Positions 9,047 to 16,647 of a DNA stretch of 37,552 bases are shown here, piece by piece. Where the stretch lies: positions 1 to 37,552 of the forward strand of contig JAMPBO010000023.1 of NCBI GenBank assembly GCA_023666705.1, given 5' to 3'. How positions within the stretch are numbered: position 1 is the first letter of the stretch; every line of letters begins with the position of its first letter. This stretch comes from Bacteroides sp. (lineage in GTDB: Bacteria > Bacillota > Clostridia > Lachnospirales > Lachnospiraceae). Under the pieces are notes generated by a model that saw only the letters and a program-made list of their open reading frames with translations, did no database searches and was not told the DNA's origin. Position numbers and translations under genes: made by a program.

Positions 9047-10453
9047 ATGAGTAACAAACTTAGTTTGTCAGCAAGCGATAGAATAGCCAAATTGCTTGAT
9101 GACTCAAGCTTTGTTGAGGTCGGTGCTTACGTTACTGCAAGAAGCACGGATTTTAACATGCAGGAAAATGATACTCCAAAAGATGGTGTTATAACCGGGT
9201 ATGGTGTTATCAACGAAACTCTTGTGTATGTTTACAGTCAGGATGCAACTGTGCTTGGCGGTGCAGTCGGTGAAATGCATGCAAAGAAAATTGCAAACAT
9301 ATACGATATGGCTATGAAGGTGGGGGCACCTGTAATCGGTTTGATTGACTGTGCAGGTCTCAGACTTCAGGAGGCTACGGATGCCATGAATGCTTTCGGG
9401 GAGCTTTACCTTAAGCAGTCGCTTGCATCAGGAGTAATTCCGCAGATAACGGCAGTATTTGGAACATGTGGAGGCGGTGCGGCACTGATTCCTGCACTTA
9501 CTGATTTCACATTTATGACCTCTGCTGATTCAAAAATCTTTGTAAACAGTCCAAATGCGTTAGACGGAAATTACGAGTCTAAGCTGGATACGGCTTCGGC
9601 TGAGTATATAAGCTGCAATACATCGCTCGTTGACGGTGTGTTTGACAGTGAGGAGGAGCTTCTTGCACAAATCAGGGGGCTGGTAGATATGCTGAATGAC
9701 ACTTCGGAGTGCACGGACGATTTGAACAGAATTATCCCAAATCTTGACGGACTCTGCGACAATGCAAGAGAAGTGCTTAAAAATATTGCGGACAACAATG
9801 TATTTTTTGAGGCATACAAGGGATTTGCAAAGGATATGGTGCTTGGCTTTATAAAGCTGGACGGACAGGCTGTGGGCTGTGTGGCAAATCAAAAGGAGGC
9901 AGGCGGAGATTATCTTTCAACCTCAGGCGCTTATGTGGCAGCAGATTTCGTAAAATTCTGTGATGCATTTTCAATACCTGTACTCACGTTAGTAAATGTA
10001 AAGGGCTTTGTAGGTACCGTGGCAAATGAGCGTATGATTGCAGATGCGGCAGCAAAGCTTACGTATGCATTTGCAAATTCAACGGTGCCAAAGGTAACGC
10101 TCGTTATGGGCGATGCATTTGGAACGGCTTACACGGTGATGAATTCCAAGGCAATCGGTGCAGATATGGTATATGCATGGCCGGGAGCAAAGATAGGAAC
10201 CATGGACCCTGAGATGGCAGTTAAGATTATGTATGCGAAAGAAATTGAAGCTGCTGAGGATAAGGTTGCATGTGTTGCTGAATATAAGGAGACTTATACA
10301 AAGCTTCAGTCGAGTGCAATGGCTGCAGCAAAGAGGGGCTATGTGGATGATATTATAGAGCCTGATGCAACAAGAAAGCGTCTTGTGGCTGCCTTTGATA
10401 TGTTATATGCAAAGACAGAGGAAAGACCTTATAAAAAGCATGGAGCATTTTAA
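9047..10453 (+). CDS. mmdA: Acyl-CoA carboxyltransferase (MmdA-like)
   Basis: 468-residue carboxyltransferase of the crotonase-like family used in methylmalonyl-CoA decarboxylase, propionyl-CoA carboxylase and transcarboxylase 12S. Two homologous halves are visible: an N-terminal half with GGAVGEMHAKKI, GLIDCAGLRLQE and GTCGGGAALIPAL, and a C-terminal half with GCVANQKEAGGDY, FVKFCDAFSIPVLTLVNVKGF and YAWPGAKIGTMDPEMA. The family is usually near 510 residues, so this is a shorter version. It would move CO2 between an acyl-CoA and the biotin carrier encoded two genes on. The exact acyl-CoA (methylmalonyl, glutaconyl or malonyl) cannot be fixed by eye, so the symbol is a family label. Confidence 0.85.
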   Translation: MSNKLSLSASDRIAKLLDDSSFVEVGAYVTARSTDFNMQENDTPKDGVITGYGVINETLVYVYSQDATVLGGAVGEMHAKKIANIYDMAMKVGAPVIGLIDCAGLRLQEATDAMNAFGELYLKQSLASGVIPQITAVFGTCGGGAALIPALTDFTFMTSADSKIFVNSPNALDGNYESKLDTASAEYISCNTSLVDGVFDSEEELLAQIRGLVDMLNDTSECTDDLNRIIPNLDGLCDNAREVLKNIADNNVFFEAYKGFAKDMVLGFIKLDGQAVGCVANQKEAGGDYLSTSGAYVAADFVKFCDAFSIPVLTLVNVKGFVGTVANERMIADAAAKLTYAFANSTVPKVTLVMGDAFGTAYTVMNSKAIGADMVYAWPGAKIGTMDPEMAVKIMYAKEIEAAEDKVACVAEYKETYTKLQSSAMAAAKRGYVDDIIEPDATRKRLVAAFDMLYAKTEERPYKKHGAF

Positions 10454-10471
10454 AGAAGAGGTGACAACTAA

Positions 10472-11446
10472 ATGAAAATTAAAAAAATAGTAATCGTAAT
10501 TTCCATGTTAGCTGTTATGTTCTCTTTATCAGGCTGTGATGACGAAAAAAAGGCTCCATTTGAATATGATGATTCATCGATTGTTCTTGACGCAATTACT
10601 CTTTTTGACAATTATGCAGATGTGTCAGAGGAATATGCAAAGTATTATATTGAAAATGGAACTGACCTTGAAAAGTCGGCTGTGAACGGTATCAGACAGG
10701 CAATCGAGACTGACAAGGTAGGCACTTTTCAGGATTACTCAATTATACTCTCAAACCAGCAGTCTACAGGGATGTTCAGTCCTGAGTCCGTTGATTACGA
10801 GATAGAGGAAACGGAAGAAGCAGTGCTTGTAACTGTTTTAAACAGAGCCGAGAAAAGGGATGTAAAGATAACAGTAAAATATGTAGTGAATCCGGATTAT
10901 TTTATCCAGTTAGATAAGGCGGCACAGTATTATTCTCCGGATAACCTTATGTCATTGACAGAGGCATATGGTATATCGGTTGATGACATGATGCAGCAGT
11001 ACGGATGTGACAGCATTGAACAACTTGGACAAGTATTGGCGGTTGAGGAAATGAACTATCAAAATATCAAGTCTTACACCGCTGAGGAGATGGTTGTATC
11101 AGCAGTTTACTCGAAAAAGGAGCTTATGGCATCCGCAGGAAGAAATACACTGATTGGTATGGGAACGGTTTTTGTAGTTCTTATATTTATCTCGTTTATA
11201 ATATCAAGGTTTAAGTTTTTACCTGCCCTGCTTGCACCAAAGCCGAAGCTTGCAGAAATCAAGGAGGAGTCGGCTAAAAAGGCTCCTGCACCAGTGGCAT
11301 CGGCTGCACAGGATGAAAATCCAGCAAATGACGAAGCACTTGTTGCCGTTATTATGGCAGCAATTTATGCGGCATCAGCAGAAAGCGGAAATGCAGTAAG
11401 CAGGGATAAGCTTGTGGTAAGATCAATAAAACGTGTGAGAAAGTAA
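10472..11446 (+). CDS. OadG-family subunit with lipoprotein N-terminus
   Basis: 324 residues. A lipoprotein signal runs to a lipobox L19-S20-G21-C22. A roughly 200-residue acidic region, presumably outside the membrane, follows, then one membrane helix at about 226-247 (GMGTVFVVLIFISFIISRF) and a Pro/Ala/Lys cytosolic tail ending AIYAASAESG...VVRSIKRVRK. The helix and tail match the gamma/delta (OadG/MmdD) subunit that holds Na+-pump decarboxylases together, and the last 40 residues resemble small MmdE-type subunits. Classical OadG is only about 80-120 residues, so the lipoprotein-like domain is an added module. It lies between the carboxyltransferase and the biotin carrier. The function of the N-terminal domain is unknown to me. 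Confidence 0.8.
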   Translation: MKIKKIVIVISMLAVMFSLSGCDDEKKAPFEYDDSSIVLDAITLFDNYADVSEEYAKYYIENGTDLEKSAVNGIRQAIETDKVGTFQDYSIILSNQQSTGMFSPESVDYEIEETEEAVLVTVLNRAEKRDVKITVKYVVNPDYFIQLDKAAQYYSPDNLMSLTEAYGISVDDMMQQYGCDSIEQLGQVLAVEEMNYQNIKSYTAEEMVVSAVYSKKELMASAGRNTLIGMGTVFVVLIFISFIISRFKFLPALLAPKPKLAEIKEESAKKAPAPVASAAQDENPANDEALVAVIMAAIYAASAESGNAVSRDKLVVRSIKRVRK

Positions 11447-11488
11447 CACAACCGTTTTTCAATATAAAATATCTAGGAGGAATAATAA

Positions 11489-11863
11489 ATGAAGAATTAT
11501 AGAATTACCGTAAACAATACAGCATATGACGTAGCAGTTGAGGAGCTTGGTGCATCAGCAGCTCCCGTAGCAGCAACCCCTGTGGCAGCACCTGCACCTG
11601 TAGCGGCACCTGCACCTACAGCAGCACCTGCGGCATCAACAGGAGCAGGAAAGGTTAAGGTGGTAGCACCTATGCCTGGAAAGATTTTAAATGTGAAGTC
11701 GAGCGTTGGTGCTTCTGTCAAGAAGGGTGATGTAATCCTGATACTTGAGGCAATGAAGATGGAAAATGAGGTTGTTGCACCTGAGGATGGTACAATAGCA
11801 AGTATTGATGTTGCAGAGGGTGCTTCCGTAGAGGCAGGGGATGTTCTTGCAACATTAAACTAG
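11489..11863 (+). CDS. Biotin carboxyl carrier protein of decarboxylase
   Basis: 124-residue free-standing biotin carrier of the MmdC/GcdC/1.3S type. The N-terminus MKNYRITVNNTAYDV is typical of these carriers. An Ala/Pro-rich flexible linker spans about 25-52, and the biotinyl domain contains EAMKMENE with K90 as the biotin-attachment lysine. The start has AGGAGG upstream. It should shuttle CO2 from the carboxyltransferase(s) to the membrane pump encoded next. Neither carboxyltransferase in the operon has its own biotin domain, so both could use this one. Confidence 0.95.
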   Translation: MKNYRITVNNTAYDVAVEELGASAAPVAATPVAAPAPVAAPAPTAAPAASTGAGKVKVVAPMPGKILNVKSSVGASVKKGDVILILEAMKMENEVVAPEDGTIASIDVAEGASVEAGDVLATLN

Positions 11864-11907
11864 GAGATAAAAACTTTGTACCCAAAAAAACAGGAGGTAA
11901 CAGCTAA

Positions 11908-13035
11908 ATGAGTAGCTTTGGAGATATTTTAAAAAATCTGGCTATGCAGACAGGCTTCGCAAGTCTTACATGGAAGCATTATATTATGATTTTAATAGCG
12001 TGTTTCTTTATGTATCTTGCAATAGTCAAGGGCTTTGAGCCATTGCTATTAGTTCCTATTTCCTTTGGTATGTTTCTGGTTAATATGTTTCCGGGAATTA
12101 TAGAGGAAGGCGGACTTTTGCATTATTTTTATTTATTGGATGAGTGGAGTATTTTACCGTCGCTTATTTTCTTGGGCGTTGGTGCCATGACTGACTTTGG
12201 ACCGCTGATTGCGAATCCAAGCAGCTTTGTACTTGGTGCAGCGGCACAGTTTGGTATATATTCTGCATATTTTCTTGCATTCCTTATGGGCTTTAATGGA
12301 AGGGAAGCAGCAGCAATTTCGATTATAGGTGGAGCAGATGGTCCTACGTCAATCTTCCTTGCAGGAAGGCTTGGCATGGGAGGTACACTCATGGGACCAA
12401 TCGCTGTGGCAGCATATTCTTATATGGCACTTGTGCCAGTTATACAGCCGCCGATTATGAAGCTTCTCACAACGGAGAAGGAACGGAAAATAAAGATGGG
12501 ACAGCTTCGTCCTGTAACCAAGCTTGAGAAAATTTTGTTCCCTATCATCGTTACACTTGTAGTGGTTCTGATTCTCCCTACTACGGCACCGCTTGTAGGT
12601 ATGCTGATGCTCGGAAATTTATTCAGGGAGTGCGGGGTTGTGAAGCAGCTTACGGAAACGGCTTCCAATGCACTTATGTATATTGTAGTTATTTTGCTTG
12701 GAACATCTGTCGGTGCAACAACAAGTGCAGAGGCATTTCTTCAACTGAGCACACTTAAGATTGTTGCACTGGGACTGATTGCATTTATGTTTGGTACAGC
12801 GGCAGGTGTCATATTTGGCAAGATAATGTGTAAGGTTACCAAGGGTAAGGTGAATCCGCTTATCGGGTCTGCAGGCGTTTCTGCAGTTCCTATGGCAGCA
12901 AGAGTTTCACAGAAGGTTGGTGCAGAGGCAGATCCTTCAAACTTCCTTCTTATGAATGCTATGGGACCAAATGTTGCAGGCGTTATCGGTACGGCGGTTG
13001 CGGCAGGTACGTTCCTTGCAATATTTGGTGTTTAA
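11908..13035 (+). CDS. oadB: Na+-pumping decarboxylase beta subunit
   Basis: 375-residue polytopic membrane protein of the OadB/MmdB/GcdB family, which decarboxylates carboxybiotin and exports Na+. Seen are about nine to eleven hydrophobic segments, the family core GGADGPTSIF (D144, the position equivalent to the essential Na+/proton-binding Asp), and a second conserved block SAVPMAARVSQKVGAEADPSNFLLMNAMGPNVAGVIG (read in parts). Length agrees with the family (about 375-435). GGAGG precedes the start. Gene order after the biotin carrier is that of the glutaconyl-CoA, methylmalonyl-CoA and oxaloacetate decarboxylase operons. Confidence 0.96.
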   Translation: MSSFGDILKNLAMQTGFASLTWKHYIMILIACFFMYLAIVKGFEPLLLVPISFGMFLVNMFPGIIEEGGLLHYFYLLDEWSILPSLIFLGVGAMTDFGPLIANPSSFVLGAAAQFGIYSAYFLAFLMGFNGREAAAISIIGGADGPTSIFLAGRLGMGGTLMGPIAVAAYSYMALVPVIQPPIMKLLTTEKERKIKMGQLRPVTKLEKILFPIIVTLVVVLILPTTAPLVGMLMLGNLFRECGVVKQLTETASNALMYIVVILLGTSVGATTSAEAFLQLSTLKIVALGLIAFMFGTAAGVIFGKIMCKVTKGKVNPLIGSAGVSAVPMAARVSQKVGAEADPSNFLLMNAMGPNVAGVIGTAVAAGTFLAIFGV

Positions 13036-13037
13036 AA

Positions 13038-13102
13038 TATCCTAAGGGGGACCGGCGAAGCCGGTGGATGCCTTAGGATACGGCTCCGTGCGAAGCATGG
13101 AG
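13038..13102. repeat. Compound hairpins with GCGAAGC cores
   Basis: Directly after the oadB stop. TATCCTAAGG (13038-13047) pairs perfectly with CCTTAGGATA (13071-13080) and encloses ACCGGC-GAA-GCCGGT (13051-13065). A separate hairpin CTCCGTGC-GAA-GCATGGAG (13084-13102) follows with one G-T wobble. Both small hairpins end in the heptamer GCGAAGC. No T-run follows, so it is not an ordinary terminator. It may process or attenuate the mRNA between the pump and oadA, or be a dispersed repeat. Confidence 0.7.
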
Positions 13103-13127
13103 TACAAAAAAATAGGAGGACATATAA

Positions 13128-14537
13128 ATGGCAGTAGAGAAAAAACCGGTAAAGATTACCGAAACTATATTACGTGATGCCCATCAGTCACTCATTGCGA
13201 CGAGAATGACTACGGAGCAGATGCTTCCCATTATAGACAAGATGGATAAAGTCGGATACCATTCTGTTGAGTGCTGGGGCGGAGCAACCTTTGATGCATC
13301 CCTTCGTTTTTTGAAGGAGGATCCGTGGGAGCGGTTAAGAAAGCTCAAGGACGGCTTCAAAAATACAAAGCTTCAGATGCTTTTCAGAGGACAAAATATA
13401 CTTGGATATCGTCATTATGCGGATGATGTGGTTGAGTATTTTGTACAGAAGTCAATTGCAAATGGTATTGATATTATCCGTATATTTGACTGTTTAAATG
13501 ATATCAGAAATCTCCAGACAGCAGTTAAGGCAGCCAATAAGGAAAAGGGACATGCACAGGTTGCACTTTCTTATACTTTAGGTGAGGCATATACCCTTGA
13601 CTACTGGAAGGATATGGCAAAGAAAATTGAGGATATGGGTGCAGATTCCATCTGTATCAAGGATATGGCAGGACTTTTGGTTCCAGCAGCAGCAGCAGAG
13701 CTTGTTACGGCATTAAAGGAAAGCACAAAGCTTCCGATTCAGCTTCATACACATTATACATCCGGTGTTGCATCCATGACATACATGAAGGCAGTTGAGG
13801 CAGGCTGTGACATTATTGATACGGCCATGTCACCGCTTTCCATGGGTACAAGCCAGCCTGCAACGGAGGTTATGGCAAAATCCTTTGAGGGTACGGAGTT
13901 TGATCCGAAATTTGACCAGAATCTTCTTGCAGAGATAGCAGATTACTTTAAGCCGATGCGTGAGGAGTGGCTTGCAAGCGGATTACTCAATCCAAAGGTT
14001 ATGGGAGTAAACATTAAGACACTTTTGTATCAGGTGCCTGGTGGTATGCTTTCAAATCTTGTATCTCAGCTTAAGGAAATGAATGCTGAGGATAAGTTTG
14101 ACGAGGTTCTTGAGGAGGTTCCAAGAGTCCGTAAGGATTATGGTGAACCACCGCTTGTTACACCGTCAAGTCAGATTGTAGGAACACAGGCTGTGTTAAA
14201 CGTAGTAACGGGTGAAAGATACAAAATGTGTACAAAAGAGTCAAAAGCTTTGGTTGCCGGTGAGTACGGTCAAACGGTACTTCCGATATCAGAGGAGGTA
14301 CGCAAAAAGGTTATCGGAGATAAGGAACCGATTACCTGCAGACCGGCAGACCTTCTCGAAAATGAGCTTGATAAGCTGGAAAAAGAGATGGCTCAGTATA
14401 AGCAGCAGGATGAGGATGTGCTTACGTATGCATTATTCCCTCAGGTTGCAATTGATTTCTTCAAATATAGGGAAGCACAGCAGACAAAGATTGATGCGTC
14501 TGTTGCAAATACGGAAGACAAAACATATCCGGTATAA
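13128..14537 (+). CDS. oadA: Oxaloacetate decarboxylase/transcarboxylase 5S subunit
   Basis: 469-residue carboxyltransferase of the OadA / pyruvate carboxylase C-terminal / transcarboxylase 5S family. It opens with ITETILRDAHQSLIATRM, in which the Asp binds the active-site metal. It carries the Trp/Arg stretch MLFRGQNILGYRHYADDVV, the catalytic-Lys region SICIKDMAG and the metal-binding LHTHYT histidines. It ends at the PYC_OADA domain with no biotinyl domain, so it needs the separate carrier upstream. It transfers CO2 between oxaloacetate/pyruvate and biotin. AGGAGG precedes the ATG. A second, chemically different carboxyltransferase beside the mmdA-like gene is the notable feature of this operon. 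Confidence 0.93.
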   Translation: MAVEKKPVKITETILRDAHQSLIATRMTTEQMLPIIDKMDKVGYHSVECWGGATFDASLRFLKEDPWERLRKLKDGFKNTKLQMLFRGQNILGYRHYADDVVEYFVQKSIANGIDIIRIFDCLNDIRNLQTAVKAANKEKGHAQVALSYTLGEAYTLDYWKDMAKKIEDMGADSICIKDMAGLLVPAAAAELVTALKESTKLPIQLHTHYTSGVASMTYMKAVEAGCDIIDTAMSPLSMGTSQPATEVMAKSFEGTEFDPKFDQNLLAEIADYFKPMREEWLASGLLNPKVMGVNIKTLLYQVPGGMLSNLVSQLKEMNAEDKFDEVLEEVPRVRKDYGEPPLVTPSSQIVGTQAVLNVVTGERYKMCTKESKALVAGEYGQTVLPISEEVRKKVIGDKEPITCRPADLLENELDKLEKEMAQYKQQDEDVLTYALFPQVAIDFFKYREAQQTKIDASVANTEDKTYPV

Positions 14538-14549
14538 TGAAACAGAATT

Positions 14550-14593
14550 ATGGGGCTGTCCACACAGCTTAGTGTGACAGTCCCATGTTTTTA
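14550..14593 (+). terminator. Terminator of decarboxylase operon
   Basis: ATGGGGCTGTCCACAC (14550-14565) pairs with GTGTGACAGTCCCAT (14572-14586) with one bulge per side, followed by GTTTTTA. It begins about 12 bases after the oadA stop. The right arm shares CTTAGTGTGACAG with the terminator-like hairpin at 22286. Confidence 0.75.
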
Positions 14594-14596
14594 CTT

Positions 14597-14677
14597 TATA
14601 GGAAATTCCTTTGAATTTCCTATAGGCACGCTCCTTACGGAGCCTGCTAAGATTCGAACTACAGCGTCATAGACGCT
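14597..14677. repeat. Three consecutive hairpins before flavoprotein gene
   Basis: After the terminator come three inverted repeats in a row: TATAGGAAATTC/GAATTTCCTATA (14597-14624, perfect 12 bp, loop CTTT); GCA-C-GCTCC/GGAGC-C-TGC (14626-14647, loop TTAC); and AGCGTC/GACGCT (14663-14677, loop ATA, with an outer GAAC/GTTC pair). No gene fits here. The regular series suggests a structured RNA leader or stacked repeat elements. Confidence 0.55.
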
Positions 14678-14700
14678 TTGTTCTAGTATAATAAGGAATT

Positions 14701-15963
14701 ATGAAAGAATATAATCAATATGATGTAATAATAATAGGATGTGGTGCAGCGGGCATGATGGCAGGGATAACACTGGCGGATATGGGACATAAGGTTGTTA
14801 TCCTTGAAAAAAATGATAAGCCGGGCAAAAAGCTTTTCATTACGGGAAAAGGAAGATGTAATTTGACGAATAACTGCGATGAGGAGCAGTTTTTTGCAAA
14901 TGTAGTTACCAATCCGAAATTTATGTACAGTGCCATAAACAATTTTAACAGCAGGGATACAATAGATTTTTTTCAGACTCTTGGACTAAAGGTGAAAACG
15001 GAGAGAGGAGGCAGGGTATTTCCTGTGTCAGACCATTCTTCAGATGTAATCAGCGTGCTTATTACGAAGCTGAAAAGGCTTCATGTTGATATCAGGTACA
15101 ACACTGAAGTTTGTGGTATTTTGGTGGAAGAAGGGGAGACTGGCAGGTGTGTGAAGGGCATTACAGTAAAGGAAGGTGGAATAAACCATGATGTTTTCTG
15201 TGAAAATGTCGTAGTGGCAACAGGAGGCTTGGGATATCCTCTGACAGGCTCTACGGGTGATGGAATGAAATGGGCAAGGGAGCTTGGACTAACTGTATCA
15301 GAGCCGAAGCCTGCACTGGTGCCTCTTGAGGTGTCAGGAGTGAACTGCAGGGAGCTGATGGGACTTTCCCTTAAAAATGTTGAAGTGTCATTTCGGACGA
15401 ACGTAAAGGGCAAAACGAAAACAGTTTATAAGGCGTTTGGCGAGATGCTGTTTACGCATTTTGGAGTGAGTGGACCCGTGATTTTGTCTGCATCCTCTTA
15501 TCTGCACAAATATGACGGAGAACAAATGGAGCTTTTTATTGATTTAAAGCCTGCACTTACGGAAAAACAGCTGGATGACAGACTAATCAGGGATTTTACA
15601 AAAAACATCAATAAGCAGTTCCGGAATGCTCTGGATGCCCTGTTGCCGGGAAAGCTGATTTCCGTGATAGTGGAACGGTCAGGAATTTATCCATACAAAA
15701 AAGTGAATGAGGTGACAAGGCAGGAAAGAGAACAGCTTGTCGCGTGTATCAAGGGCTTTCGGCTTAACGTGACGGGATACAGGGGTTTTGATGAGGCAAT
15801 CATAACACAGGGAGGATTAAGCGTGAAGGAGCTGAATCCAAAGAACATGGAGGTCAAGGCAATCAAAGGACTCAGATATATTGGAGAGGTTGTAGACTGT
15901 GATGCACTTACAGGTGGATACAATTTACAGCTTGCGTGGAGTATGGCAAGACTTTTAAAATAA
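14701..15963 (+). CDS. BaiN/HI0933-family flavoprotein
   Basis: 420-residue cytosolic FAD-binding oxidoreductase of the HI0933 / BaiN-like / YhiN family. The dinucleotide motif GCGAAGMMAGITLADMGH is near the N-terminus, then the family signature KPGKKLFITGKGRCNLTN, and near the C-terminus GGLSVKELNPKNMEVKAIKGLRYIGEVVD (read in parts) and GGYNLQLAWSMA. Length is typical. The physiological substrate of most members is unknown; bile-acid reduction is shown only for particular relatives and should not be assumed. The start has AAGGAA upstream. cmk follows 13 bases later, an arrangement common in Clostridia. Confidence 0.88.
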   Translation: MKEYNQYDVIIIGCGAAGMMAGITLADMGHKVVILEKNDKPGKKLFITGKGRCNLTNNCDEEQFFANVVTNPKFMYSAINNFNSRDTIDFFQTLGLKVKTERGGRVFPVSDHSSDVISVLITKLKRLHVDIRYNTEVCGILVEEGETGRCVKGITVKEGGINHDVFCENVVVATGGLGYPLTGSTGDGMKWARELGLTVSEPKPALVPLEVSGVNCRELMGLSLKNVEVSFRTNVKGKTKTVYKAFGEMLFTHFGVSGPVILSASSYLHKYDGEQMELFIDLKPALTEKQLDDRLIRDFTKNINKQFRNALDALLPGKLISVIVERSGIYPYKKVNEVTRQEREQLVACIKGFRLNVTGYRGFDEAIITQGGLSVKELNPKNMEVKAIKGLRYIGEVVDCDALTGGYNLQLAWSMARLLK

Positions 15964-15976
15964 AGAGGAGGAAATC

Positions 15977-16627
15977 ATGAATATAGCGATAGACGGACCG
16001 GCAGGTGCCGGAAAAAGTACCATTGCAAAGGCGGTGGCAAAGGAACTTGGATATATATATGTGGATACGGGAGCAATGTATCGTGCAATTGCATTATATA
16101 TACTTGAAAATAATATTGACGTGGACAATGAGCAAAGCATTTCACAGGCATGCGGTGAGATTGATGTACAGATTCAGTATGAGGACGGCATGCAGCAGGT
16201 ATATTTAAATGGCAGAAATGTCCAGTCAGAAATAAGAAAAGAAGCAGTAGGAAATATGGCAAGCACCGCAGCGGCAAAGAAACCGGTTCGGGATAAGCTG
16301 CTACTTCTCCAAAGAAATATTGCAGGAAAGCAGGATGTTGTTATGGATGGCAGGGATATCGGTACATTTGTGCTTCCAAATGCCGAATATAAATTTTATC
16401 TCACGGCATCTGTAAAAACAAGGGCAATGAGACGATATAAAGAATTGACAGAGAAAGGTGAAACACCTGACATAGCCAAAATAGAAGCAGATATTGAAAA
16501 AAGAGATTATCAGGATATGAACAGGGAAATTGCACCGCTGAAACAGGCGGAGGACGCAATATATATTGATAGCTCGGATATGACAATCGGGCAGGTTGTA
16601 AGCCTTATGTGTGATAAGGTAAAATAA
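15977..16627 (+). CDS. cmk: Cytidylate kinase
   Basis: 216-residue NMP kinase that phosphorylates CMP and dCMP with ATP. It has the P-loop GPAGAGKST near residues 6-14, YVDTGAMYRAIA with the substrate-binding region, MDGRDIGTFVLPNAE, and a lid with DIEKRDYQDMNRE. Length is standard (about 215-225). GAGGAGG precedes the start. cmk followed by an S1-domain gene is a widely conserved pair; here that partner is the IspH-S1 fusion 20 bases downstream. Confidence 0.97.
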   Translation: MNIAIDGPAGAGKSTIAKAVAKELGYIYVDTGAMYRAIALYILENNIDVDNEQSISQACGEIDVQIQYEDGMQQVYLNGRNVQSEIRKEAVGNMASTAAAKKPVRDKLLLLQRNIAGKQDVVMDGRDIGTFVLPNAEYKFYLTASVKTRAMRRYKELTEKGETPDIAKIEADIEKRDYQDMNREIAPLKQAEDAIYIDSSDMTIGQVVSLMCDKVK

Positions 16628-16647
16628 ACGAAAAGAGAAGCTGATTT

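Noticed and set aside
11590-11605. GTAGCGGCAC in the biotin carrier gene, like the palindrome ends
   Set aside because: It is part of the Ala/Pro codon run and has no inverted partner, so coincidence.
14641-14680. tRNA T-arm-like TTCGAAC
   Set aside because: Flanking bases do not form a T-stem on either strand and no cloverleaf or anticodon arm can be drawn.
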